Source of the DNA: Helicostylum pulchrum
Taxonomy: Eukaryota > Mucoromycota > Mucoromycetes > Mucorales > Mucoraceae
Assembly (NCBI GenBank): GCA_025677825.1
Contig: JAIXMO010000048.1
Location: forward strand, 124,001 to 188,000
Length of the DNA stretch: 64,000 nucleotides
Direction: 5' to 3'
Below the pieces are notes generated by a model. It had not been told where the DNA came from. It made no database searches and worked only from the letters and a program-made list of their open reading frames with translations. Below, in pieces: positions 47,282 to 59,073 of the stretch (position 1 is its first letter; every line of letters begins with the position of its first letter). Made by a program: the position numbers and the translations under genes.

Positions 47282-50200
47282 TTAATAAGGAGGGTCGTCT
47301 CTGTGTCTTTTTGCTTGTCTTTGTCTGAAAAGATCAAAATCTGGTGGTCTATTAGGTCCCATGCCTGAAAAAAGAAAGAAAAAAGCCGTTAGAAAAAAAA
47401 AGGGTTAAAAAAACAATAAAAAAAAAAACTATACCTTTGTGAGGTTGATAATCATCGTCATAATCATCTCTACCACGACGTTTCATATTTGATTTTCCAC
47501 CACGCATTGGCATATTTCCACCTCCACCACCTCCACCACCTCTGGACTTAAATCCTCCGCGTCCACCACCACTTCCACCACTTCCTCCACCACGGTTATT
47601 ATTTTGGTAACTTCCTCTCATTGGGCCACCTGATTGCATGGGAGGTTTATTGGATTGAGATAGAGGACGTACATTTTGAGGAGTAGGAACAGGTCCACCT
47701 TGAGGAGGTAAGGGTATGATAATATTACGTAATAGATCAACTAATTCCCCAGGTTGAATCATGGGACCATTAAATGTTTGTGCAGGAGGTAGATTGGAAA
47801 CAAAGTAAGCAACTGCATCAGGAAGTGGAGCTTGTTGTTGTTGTATAGGTTGTTGTTGTTGAATAACTTGTTGTAATGGTTGTTGTATAGGTTGTTGTGG
47901 TTGAGATACATTATTATTCCAAGTATTAACAGGTTGAGGTAGGACGGGTGATTCAACAGGTTCAATTTTAGCAACAATAGGAATAACAGGTACAATAGGT
48001 GAATTAGGTACAATGGTAGGTGTAGCAATTGTTGTGGTAGTAGTTCTACGATTTAATTCAGCTGTTGGTTTAAATGTTTGCCATTGATTTAAATCAGGTC
48101 TAGGATATCTTTCAGGGTGAACAGGTTCTAAAAGAGGTCTCTTTTGATGATCTTTATGTTGTTGTTGATGTAAGTGTTGTTGTTGTTGAGATTGCTGTTG
48201 TTGTTGTTGCTGCTGCTGTTGCTGTTGGTGTTGTTGAGCATCATTTGGATTTGATAAAGAAGTTGCATTAGCTAAAGCAGCAGTATTTAAATCAGCTAAT
48301 TGTTCTGCACGAGCCAAACTACCTAACTCTTGTTCTTGAATATTATGAATATCTAAATAACTTTGTCGAATTAAGAATGATTCCATTGGGTTGACAGTGG
48401 CAATATTAGCCATAGCCTCAATGCGTCTCTTTTCTACATTTTGAACACTAGCTAAATCACCATACTTGTTTTCATAATCTAAAAATTTAAGCCAAATAGG
48501 TCCTGCCTTTTCTGCAGGCATAGTAGCTAATGTTCTTTCAAATAATGCACGTGTATTATTATCATCATTCATTTGAATCAAGAAATCCAAGTATTGACAA
48601 ACGAAATCTGGGTTATCGGCAAATGTCTTTTGTCCCAAACTGAATACTTTACCAGCAACATTAGAGTCTTTTGAATTATGATATTCCATTAATGCGTCTG
48701 ATACGTAAACATGATATGTACAGTTGGTAGATTTACGAGCTCTTGAAAATAATGCACGAGCACTTTTAATACCCTGGGGTTTTAAAAAGTTGATTAGAAG
48801 ATATAATATTACAAATAAAATAAAAAAAAACTTACATCAGTACGACGAGCAAATCTCATATAACAAATCCAAACTAAAGAACCAGAACGAGCAATTACGT
48901 TTACTTGTTCATTTAGCTTTTGTTCAATTTCTTCTTGTGCCTTTTTAACATGCTTTTCACGAGAACGTAACTGTTCTCTTAATTCACCATCAATATCCTC
49001 AGATAAATTTAAAGAAGCCTTTTCTTCTTCTGCTTCTTGATGAATTTTAGCAATTTCTTGTTGTGCAGTTTGCTTTAAATTCTCGATATCACGTTCCAAG
49101 TTTTCAACTAATGCATCAAACGCTTGACGAGCATCATCCAATTGTTTCCTTGATTCACATAATTCAGCGTACGATAAATTCAATAACAAACTGGTGGACA
49201 TGATTTCGATACCTTGCTTTAAAATGGATAACGCTTTTTCAGGTTTGTTCATTTCTTGATAATAACTTGCAAAACTATACCAAATTTCAGGATAGAATCT
49301 CAACACTAAAAAGGCTTGTTGATAAGTATAAGCAACACGATCCAATACAGCAGCTTCATCTTCTAATTGTAAAGGATCTCCCTTTTCCCATTGGATATAG
49401 TTCTTCCATAATTCCAATTGATTTAATTCTTGTGCACTCCAACGAGGAGGTAATGGTACAATGTTGGTATTGATATTGTCTGTAAATAATCTCATCTCGC
49501 GTAATGCAGTACGTGCTGTCATATAAGCAGATGATTTTTCACCCAAGAACTTTTTAGCCTGTTTTTTATATTTAAGTACATACACACAATACTGGAAAAA
49601 AAAAATAGATATTTACTGATGCACTTACAGTTAATCGGTTTAAATTGTTTTCCCATTGATCATATTCTTTCCAAAGATGCTCAACATTATTCAAAGGGAT
49701 GGTAACAGCTTTTTGATAAGCACGACGCATAGAATCCATCTTGCGCTGTTCTTCCCAAGTATTTGAAGTCTATATATCACGGTAAATGGCACGTTCAAAA
49801 TTAATAATAATAATTTTTTTTTTTACCTCTGCAGACTTTAAAAAGTAGATATAGTCTGCCCAAATAGGACCAGCATCTTTATCAATGCCTACGTTACTCA
49901 AAACATATTCGTAAGCCTTTTCAATAATAGCCCTAGCTTCAGGCGTGACAGCAGAACCACTTTCACCTAAATTAATACGACGAATGTAACCAAGATAAAA
50001 TTTCCAGAGATCAACAGATAAAACAGTTTTAAGACAACGTGTAAATAAAGCTTCGACTTCATTAAAATTTGAATATTTGAGTTCCAGTTCAAGATAGGCA
50101 AGCCAGTGCTTTGGCTATAAAAAGGACGAAATGAATAACGAAAAAAAAAAACCAGAAACTCTTTTTTTTTTCTCCCCCAAACAGAAGCAGTAAAATAAAA

Positions 50201-51165
50201 TAAAAACCAAACCCAATTCCTCTCTCTCTAAAGCGAAAAAAATAATAATCATCTTATATCATTCTCAATAGCTTCTTTTTCCTTGGTAAGATCTTTTTTT
50301 TTTTTTTTTTCGTACGTCAAAAAAAAAAAAAGGGTGATTAAAAACATCGGTAAAAATTTCACGACTCATATAAAAGTATATAATTCTGAAGAAAGAGAGA
50401 AAGAGAGAGAGGACACAAGAGAGAAAAAAAAAAAAAAAAAAAAGAAAAAAGAAAAAAAAAACTTACCGAAGTAGGAAAGACTTTTAAAAACCTTTCATAA
50501 ATATCACGAATGGCTTCTAAATCACCAGTTTGTTGAGCATCATTGATTAAACTAGTCCAAGCCTCAATATCATATTTCGATTCCTTAATACGTGCTTCGA
50601 GTCTTTCTTTTCTTAAGCTTGTCTTACTTACAACAACATCAACAGGCTTTTGCTGCTGCTGTTGTTGTTGTTGGTGTAAAGCAGCAACTGGAATCTGCCA
50701 AGAAGCAGGCGCGCTTAAAAAAGGTGGTGGTTCACTCGATTCAACGTCTTGCATAGGTTCTTGTTTTACACGAGTATTTTCAGTAGTAGATGTTTCTTCT
50801 ACAACAGATGTTGTCTCCGTTTCTGTTGTAGTAGTAGGATCCTCTGCTGTAGATTCCTCTACAATAGGATCTTCTGAAGGCTCTTCTTCTGCAGTAGTAG
50901 TAGTAGTAGTAGTAGTAGGTTCCTCTGCTGTAGTAGTATTAATAGGCTCCTCTACGGTAGCAGTAGGAGTAGGTTCCTCTGTATCATGTACCTCTGTTGT
51001 TGAATCTTTAGGAGTTTCTTCTTCTACGTCGGTTGAAGCCTCTACCATTGTTGAATCTTGTTCGTCTTCTTGACTTTGATTGACGGCAGGATCTTCTTCC
51101 ATTTGAACATCTTCAGTGATAGGTTCATTTGGTGGTGTAGTATTTACAGGTATTTCCGCGCCCAT
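47282..51165 (-). CDS. RNA14: mRNA 3'-end-processing protein Rna14/CstF-77
   Basis: HAT-repeat scaffold of cleavage factor IA that acts in pre-mRNA cleavage and polyadenylation. Six exons (50467-51165, 49827-50114, 49629-49769, 48836-49591, 47435-48773, 47282-47364) give 1101 aa. An acidic Glu/Thr-rich N-terminus (about 150 aa) precedes HAT repeats: YDIEAWTSLINDAQQTGDLE, PKHWLAYLELELKYSNFNEV, LWKEYDQWENNLNRL, WKNYIQWEKGDPLQLED and YHVYVSDALMEYHNSKDSNV. The tail has poly-Gln runs, a Pro-rich segment and an RGG/Gly-rich part (GGRGGFKSRGGGG) ending RQAKRHRDDPPY. The tail is longer than in yeast Rna14, which lacks the RGG region as far as I know. Intron 1 is unusually long here (352 nt). Confidence 0.93.
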
Positions 51166-52146
51166 TTATATTCTATATCTTTTTTTAGTAGAAAAAAAAA
51201 AAAAAAAAAAAAAATATAATTTGTGGAAACAAAAATAAAAAAAAAAAATTCATCACCTTCGACGTGACGTAGATTTTCACTGTTTTAAAGGTCCGTTAGT
51301 AGTCGTCGTCTCCTTGTTGAAGCAAAGATACACAGTTTAAGAAATATCAGAACTCACGAGAAAAGTATCTTGAAGTTCACTTTTATAGAATACGTTTTTA
51401 GGGATAAGATAATCTTACTGTATCATCAAACAAGTCATATTCAGTTACTTGAGAGTTTCTCTTGGGTAGTAGAACGTACTCCTCGAGAACTATATAAGCG
51501 TTTGATAGTTTTCTCGGGCAAAAATCAATAGTGATAACTAAATACTATATCCGACTATCAAATGTAAGCTATCTCTCGTAGTACTTTATGCTGCGAGTCC
51601 AAAAACCATACGGGATAGAGTTATTTAATTCGACTTAAAATTATCTTTTAATCGAAATAGAACTAGATTCTAGTTTTTTGCAAGTGTCGCCCCCAAGTAA
51701 AAAAAAAAAATTTTTAATATCTCTCATGTCAAGACTAATGCTCTAGCACCTCCTACTTTTGATCCAAGGTTTTCACATCACTAATGATTTGCAAAATGAT
51801 AATGTTGTACCTCCCAAGTTTTGTTACCTATATATCTTGCCAGTAAGTTTATCGATGTGCGTGACTGCCCGCGTTTAAGTTTTTCGAAAAACGTCAAAAA
51901 TGTCATGTAGACTCTCCTTTCGGGTTTTTTTGTAAGGGAACAAGGGGATGATTTAGTACGAGTATAGACTTGGATATAAACTAGTTTTTATTTTTCTGTT
52001 ATTTTATAAATAAAATAAAAAAAAGGGTATTTCAAGTTTTTTTTTTTTTTTTTGGTTTGCTCTTCTTTTCTTTTTCTTTTTTGTATTTCTTTTACGACGA
52101 GGTGTGTTTTATATTATATATCAAAATAAACTCGATTTAGAATAGA
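51166..52146. other. Divergent intergenic region
   Basis: About 1 kb between RNA14 and the Msb1-like gene, presumably holding both promoters. No coding frame is supported. Confidence 0.5.
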
Positions 52147-53849
52147 ATGTATTCTTTGGATTTTGCAGCACAAGTAAGTCGAATATGTATGGATGAAATC
52201 CGAAAACGAGGTTAGTAAACAAAAATGTATTGTCTATCAATTTTTAATTTTTTTGCATTACTAAATAGGTTTAAGAGAGCGTAAAATATTACGAAAATCG
52301 GGTAAGCTTTTTCTTTTCTTTCTTTGTTCTTTATATTGTTGTCGTAGTAGTAGTTGTTTTTTTCCCCTCTTTTACTGTCCCTTTTTTCCCTCCTCCCCGC
52401 ATTTACTCTCCTACTACAACAACTGTGTAAACGATTTTTTTTTTTTTTGCCCCTAAATAATAATCCCTTTTCTTCTAACATTTTTTATTCTTAAATACAG
52501 TTCCTAATAGTGTGTTACTATTAAAAGTATTTCGAAAACAACATTGTACAGCAGATGATCTTACGCATGTTAGTATACACTCTGTAGCGACATTAATGCA
52601 AGATACATTATGGTGCTGTCAAGAAAGAATCATACCAAAGAAAGTATGGCGAGTGATTAATTATGAAAGTAAGGACTATTTTATTTTATTTTTGCTCGTG
52701 TATATATATAAAACAATCAAAACTTAAATAATTTTCTCTTTCTCTCTCTCTCTCTCTCTCTGTTTAAAAGCTTGTACATTGAATGATTTATCAAGATTTA
52801 TTTCTAAGCGTGGTGAGAATTTACTTGTTGAAATACTTGATTTTCTTGTTCAAGTGATGCGTCATAAATCAGCAAATCAAATGGATGCTTATCATTTAGG
52901 TGAAGCAATGGGAAAAGTAACATTGGGACCGGCTGATTGTGATCCAATTATAGCAGAAAAAGCGGGGCATTTTTTAACACGCATGATTATTGAGCATTCC
53001 AAAACGATCCATGGAGAAAAACAATTATTATTCAGGGTGGATTCTGGTTTTGCTTGGCCTACAATATCTCACAGGCCCATGAGTAAGTCAGAAGCTGCTC
53101 AGGCCAAAGCCAAATCTTATAATCGACTTATTAAAAAAATTCATCAACGAAATTTTGACTGGTTGCAAATGGCTGATGTGGCGCTATATGCTTTATTGGA
53201 AGATGATTATGAAATTATTATACCTCCCTTTCAAGAACCCTATATTAGTATCTTTTCGAAGTCTTTGGATCCTACCGATGCTATTTTATCGCCCATCTTA
53301 TTCCGCTTAGTGACAGCAGCTAGTAAACCAATTGAAGCAGTACCTCGAGATCCTTTTGAAAACTCCTACTTGTTTAAAAACAAGACCTTAATAGAGAATC
53401 AAATTCGTGTGGCGTTTGATGATTTCAAGCCTTTACTTCAATCAACTCCAATTCGTTATCACGATCCTTATATCAATGAAAAGACTTCCGTGCCTAATCA
53501 TATTAATAACCAAGGCAATAAATCCCATTTGAAAATGATTAATTCTTCCATCTCCAATATGAAACTCAATCTCAGAAAACATAAATCTCAAGGAGGCATG
53601 CCCAATTGTGAGATCATTAATGAAGATACACCGTCTTTGCCTATTATTTATCATGATGAGAGTGTCACTATCAATAATACTTATAGCGATACGGATTCAC
53701 ACATGTTATATTCCTCAGAGTATAGTAGCAACAGCAGCAATAACAGTAGTGGTAACAAAGCATCCAAGCATAATCAAGTCAAGAGTATGATGAAGAGAGT
53801 AATCAAAATAGGTACACTCGTACCCAGTAAGAAAACTACCATCTACTAA
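52147..53849 (+). CDS. Msb1/Mug8-like (RhoGAP-fold) protein, 447 aa
   Basis: Exons are 52147-52210, 52269-52301, 52501-52668 and 52771-53849. The N-terminal region reads VPNSVLLLKVFRKQH, SVATLMQDTLWCCQERIIPK and LSRFISKRGENLLVEILDFL. This follows the helical plan of the fungal Msb1/Mug8 domain, a degenerate RhoGAP fold linked to polarity. A segment WPTISHRPMSKSEAAQ and a block FDWLQMADVALYALLEDDYE follow. The C-terminal third is Ser/Asn-rich and ends in a basic patch (KSMMKRVIKIGTLVPSKK). No arginine finger is evident, so GAP activity is doubtful. The family call is from motif pattern and is moderate. Intron 3 contains a (TC)n tract at 52739-52760. Confidence 0.62.
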
Positions 53850-56800
53850 GCAAAACACATTTAACTCTACATCTACGTTTATTTATCTCTACTTTTTTTT
53901 ATTTTTTCCCTAATAATAACTTTCAATTCTTTCTTTTTCTTTATAAAAAAAACCCCCCTCTCACACATACAACTTTTTTGCTTTTTACATTTATTAAAAG
54001 CTATACATCAAATTTTTTAATGGAAGGAGAGAGAGACTGCTTTTTTTCAAGTCTAAAATATAACCTTTACAAGGCAGGATAGAGTATCGGGCTCGTTAAC
54101 AAAAAAACATACCCCAATCGGTATATGTAATAAAAACATATACACAACACTACAATAATTAAAAAAAAAAAAACGCACAGACCTCTCCCATCAATTTTTA
54201 AATATAAAAAAAAAGGTTATTGTAAGAGACGTCATATTCGCTTTACTCTTTTTTATTTTTATTTTACCGCCTTGAACTAAAATCATATAGTCATCTTGAC
54301 TTTCACTCAAGTAATGCATGCAGTTTTATGCGTGCGTATGAAAAAAAAATGTTATTGTCATTATTTTAATATGGGCAATTGGGATTCAATACGTAAAATT
54401 TGGGTGATTTTTCTCTTAACTATTCAAATTTACTATACTCTACTTTTTGCCTTATATGAGTGATTTAATATACATTGTTAGCCTTCTTTCAAATTTCCTG
54501 ATGCATGCATGGATTATCATTTTCCCTGTACTGTATACAACAAACGATATTGACTCAAGTCTATGTCAAATCAACAAAGCAGTGTATTTTCCCTTTTTGC
54601 ATTTGATCTGCAAAACAAAGATCAGCATATTCCCGCGCTTCTAACCAAGATTTTAAACAAACGTGTTCATCGATTCTGACTAGACTTTCTATACAAGCTT
54701 AATTTAATCGATATTTTCATTTTTTGCTTGATCGACAATTAAAGCGGTTTTTTATAATCTGAGAACTATAAACGCCAACTTTTTTTTTTTCCTCCTGGTA
54801 AAACCAGTATTAGAAAAGGGTGTTGCGCGGGTAACACAAGTCTATCGTATATTACGTCGTGGGTACCCCCCTTATGTCCCCAGTCCTTCTTCTAAGAAGC
54901 TAATTGTACCCTGGGCATAAATATCTCTCAACTGACCGATCGACTTCTACAGAGAGAGAGGGGGAAAAACAAATACTCGCAAAATATAAGGAGAGGCATT
55001 AACAAGAGAACAAACAAAATACTCGCTTATCGATCAGATACTATTGGTTAAGAGTTTTTTTTTTTTTTTTTTACGCCAAGCCTAAACCAATTTCTGAGCA
55101 TGTAAGATGAGATAAACAAATGTAAATCTTTTTTGTAATTAGACACCTGGAGGAGGAGGGGAGGTACCAGGATAATAAGACTACTTGGATGTTTGCAAAC
55201 ATATATATCTTATTGATAGTTTTCCTGTTTATGTCATGTTTCTGTCATTCGTTCTATTAGTTTTGACTGTACCGACATGATGACTAAATATCATAAATGT
55301 TTCTATTGGGGGTCCTGTAGTACTTGTATTTTTATTTTATTTTACTTCAGCACGAGCCTTTCAGCTGCTAAATATGAAATAATTTGTCTGGCATTAATAA
55401 TCATTGCAGTTGAATAGAATGTGCTTCATCGAATTGATACAAACTCGTGTATACTTTTTTTTTTAAAAAAAAAAAATTCTCGTAGAACTACTTTAAATAG
55501 TAACGTGTTTTTTTTATACAATTTTCTCCCACTTATTTTTCGGTCTTGATGATGGCGTGTCATGCTTACATCTATAAAAGTACCTATGAGATGTATTACG
55601 TATTTTCGGAACCGACAACCGTACGCCAAAAAATAAGCAATTACACAAAAGTCACCCAGTAAATACCTTCAGGAACAGTTGCCAATCGGGTTTATTTTCA
55701 AAAAAGCCCATCATTTAATTTCTAGATTAAATTTGATCACTTCAATAAAAAAAACTACCTTCTCCCCCCCCCCCAAAAAAAAAGAAACCTATAACAAGGA
55801 TGAATAAGGAAATATGACAAATGAATACAAAGCCCATTATGAACCGACGTCGGCGAATAACCAAGTATCTCCCGGTGGGGGGGGGGGGTTTGTCAGTGCG
55901 ACACTCATCGTTTCTTTAGAATCTAGTAGGAAAGTGCTATATGCTGTAACCAATTTCATGTAAGAAACAATAATTTAACTGCGTAATTTTTTTTAAAAAA
56001 AGTCGGGTCATTCAATAACCTTTACAGTATAGTTTTAAAAATAGGAATTGAACGGCGGTTTATAAACCTCATGATCAATCAATGTTTCTTTTTTCCCCCT
56101 TCAGATTTTTTTTTTTTTTGGGCTAGAAAGAGTGATGACTTCCGAAAGCGTCAAGACACAATTGGCTTAACAGATATAGATTAGCTCAGCAATTGACGAA
56201 ATAAAAAAAGCCCTTGAAAAGAATTAGAAGCATTGTCCGAGAAAGGAACTTTTGCACAGCCGTTGAGAAAATCCAGAACAGAGCCGGTGCTTCTGTCTAT
56301 TCATGGCAACTTTCAAATAAAGTAAGTTACCATTCGATTAACAAATCAAATATTAAGGAGTAATAATGCTAATACATCAAAAAAAAATGGTGGAACTGTC
56401 ATACGAAATTGTTATCTTTTATTAGCTTTTCTTTTTTTCATTGCTAGTTAAAAACCTTAATGCTAAAAGCATTTACTATATATATTCTTTTTTTGGGAAA
56501 ACGTTCTATATCGTTATTAAACTTTTAAGAATTTGGGATATTCGCAATTTAAAAAAAAGAAAAAGAAAGATATATAATATTCAAATTGCGCTAAAATATG
56601 AAAGGTGATTGATGTTGTGCAAAAAGATAGCGCATAATGTAATTTACAAAAAAAAAAAAAAAAAAGTCCAGAACTGATACAATGAAGTATAATCAAGAAA
56701 CGCTTTTTTTTTGTAGTACCCTTGATTTTTACACTTACTAAATTATTTGTTTTTTTTTGTTCAACTATACTCAAATAAAGATACACATTTTAAGTCAAAT

Positions 56801-57884
56801 GAGTGAGGAAAAGTGATGATATTATATGTACTACCTGAACGCAAAAAAAAAAACAAAGAAGCATCACTCCTTGATTATTATTACTGCCCCTTATTGTTTA
56901 TTTTAACTTTAACTTTGTTCATCACAGACTTTTTTTGTTGTCATTATACAAGTGAGTTTTAAAAAAAACAATAATAAAAAAAAAATTCGCTTTGCCTCGG
57001 AAATAAGTCAAAGTTCCCATCGCCCCCCCCCCCCCCTCCCCTTCTGTACATGATCCGATGACAATGTATTTTTAGTAATTGGAAAGAAAGAATGTCAAAA
57101 CTGAGAAGAACGTGTGACACAACGTCCGTTGAGAACAGTACGTGTAACTTTCTAATAACTGGCTTTACCGTTCGGAATATCTACAAACAGTAAACCTTTT
57201 ATCGTTATGCAACTTTATATGAATACTATTAGAAACATTTCTTTTTTTTAAAAGATAAAAAAAAATAAAAAATAGGAGTTGGTATCGTCGTGTGTTTGTG
57301 ACCATAAAAAGAGTTACCGATCAAGCTTTTTCCCACCCAACTGATCATGAATATATTGTACAACATCTTACACAATACATCAGAAAAAGAGCTCTCAAAG
57401 AGCAAAAAAAGCATGTTTATATACAAAATGAGTAATAACGAATGAATATATTTTTTAGTTTTTTTTTGTGGCTGTTGTGGAATAGTAACAATACATCATA
57501 ATACTTCATAATATATATTAAAAAAAAAAGAGAGTGGGAGCGAGTGTGATGTGTGTGTGTGTGTGATAGCTTCTTAGCATATACATATGATTTTTTTTTG
57601 TTTGTGTGCCTGTGATATTTTTTTTTAGGGAAAACGGACAAGAAAAGAAATAAAAGGTATACATAGTAATAGCAGGAAAGAAGTACATAAAATGAATAAC
57701 AAAAAAAAAAGAGGGAGAGAGAGAATGTACACATAAATTACGAAGAAGGTAATAAGTAATAGGTAGGTAATAGGTAATAATATAAACAAGGGGGACAGAA
57801 AAAGAGAGAAAGAAAGAGAGGGAGAAGAAAAAAAGGGCCAAATAAAATATATAAAGTAATAGAGAGAGAGAGAGAGAGATCATT
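53850..57884. other. Long intergenic stretch with possible coding stubs
   Basis: Four kilobases without a supported gene. Two short stretches look coding-like: 54807-54920 plus (38 codons, GVARVTQVYRILRRGYPPYV, then a stop) and 56110-56325 plus (SDDFRKRQDTIG, VEKIQNRAGASVYSW in another frame). Both are isolated. There is a poly-C run at about 57024-57037 and purine-rich tracts just before the homeobox gene. Confidence 0.45.
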
Positions 57885-59073
57885 TTATCGCATAGGTATT
57901 TGACGATAATGATCATTAGCATCAGATAACCTTGTTCTGCGAAATATAAATCTTTGGTTATTCATATCTTCTTCTATTGGAGATTGTTGATAGTAATGAG
58001 AGAGAGGTTCTTGTTGCAAGGGTGGAGAGGATTGATCAGCTGTATAACAAAAAAAAATAAAAATAAAAAGAGTTAGATTACAATTAAGCAGGTAAAAATT
58101 TATTTTACTTACGTGAAGCAAAATCTCTTTGATAAGTATAAAAGTCATGTCTTCTACGTCTTGGAGGCTCAAATGCGGTACCAGAAGATCTAGACGAGTT
58201 GACAAGTTCGGGGTAAGCCATCATTTGAGCAGTTAAATTTTCGGATTCCAACATGGGTTGTAAAATACGGCGCCTGGCGTTAATAAACCAATTGCTAATT
58301 TGATTTACTGTAAGACCTGTATGACGAGCCAAATCTGCTTTTTCCTTTTCTGCTGGGTAAGGGTGCTTCTTGTGCTGAATGAGCCATTTTCTGAGAAATT
58401 CGGTAACTTCTTTTGGTAAATTACCTCTTCTTCTTTTTTTAGTGGGATCTACAACTGGAATCGTCGTAGTGGTCGTTGTTGTCGTTGATTTGGTTATTTT
58501 TAATGGCTGATAAAAACCTGGCTTTTCTTGTTCTTCGTTATAATAAAGTCCGCTGTGAACACCTGAAGAAGATGTTTCAATCACAGGTGATCGAATGTTA
58601 TGATGGTGACCGTGCATGTCAATAGTGGCAATACTTTCACCAGAGCTTGAGCTTGATGAGCTAATATTTGATGTTGTACTTGTACTAGGAGATACCTTGA
58701 TATCTTTATCTAAATAATCTAAATAAAAATTAGAAAAAACAATGTGCACTGATTTTTCTGTATCACATTAAATTACCCGCTTCATCATCAACTAAGCCTG
58801 CCTTTTCAGACCAAAACTGTGCATTGTGTTCCAACATTTCATTGGTCTTATCACGATGGCGATCGATGGCTGTGCGGTTATTGTGTTTATTCACATTTAA
58901 CTTTACAGATAGTTGTTTTGATGGCTTATCATGGTAAAGAATTAAAGGGCAAAATGATCGAGTAGTAGTTGTTGTTGCTGCTTTCACTTGTGTGTACTAG
59001 TAAATGTGTTGAGTTAACAGAGCAGTAATAAAATAAAAAAGTATTATTATACCTTTTCAAATGTATTTGTCAT
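57885..59073 (-). CDS. TALE-class homeodomain transcription factor
   Basis: Nuclear DNA-binding regulator. Four exons (59053-59073, 58777-58996, 58113-58718, 57885-58039) give 333 aa. Exon 1 encodes only MTNTFEK. A Ser/Thr-rich linker leads to a basic KKRRRGNLPKEV arm and the homeodomain: EFLRKWLIQHKKHPYPAEKE then LTVNQISNWFINARRRI. The Pro-Tyr-Pro insertion between helices 1 and 2 and Ile in WFINARRR define the TALE class. It is comparable to fungal Cup9/Tos8 or mating-type homeodomain proteins, but it is not next to a partner gene, so a mating role is not indicated. The Arg-rich tail after the domain may be a second nuclear signal. Confidence 0.92.

Noticed and set aside
50543..51073. 176-codon plus-strand frame, Ser/Val-rich
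   Set aside because: It is the antisense of the repetitive Glu/Thr-rich first exon of RNA14; low complexity keeps it open.
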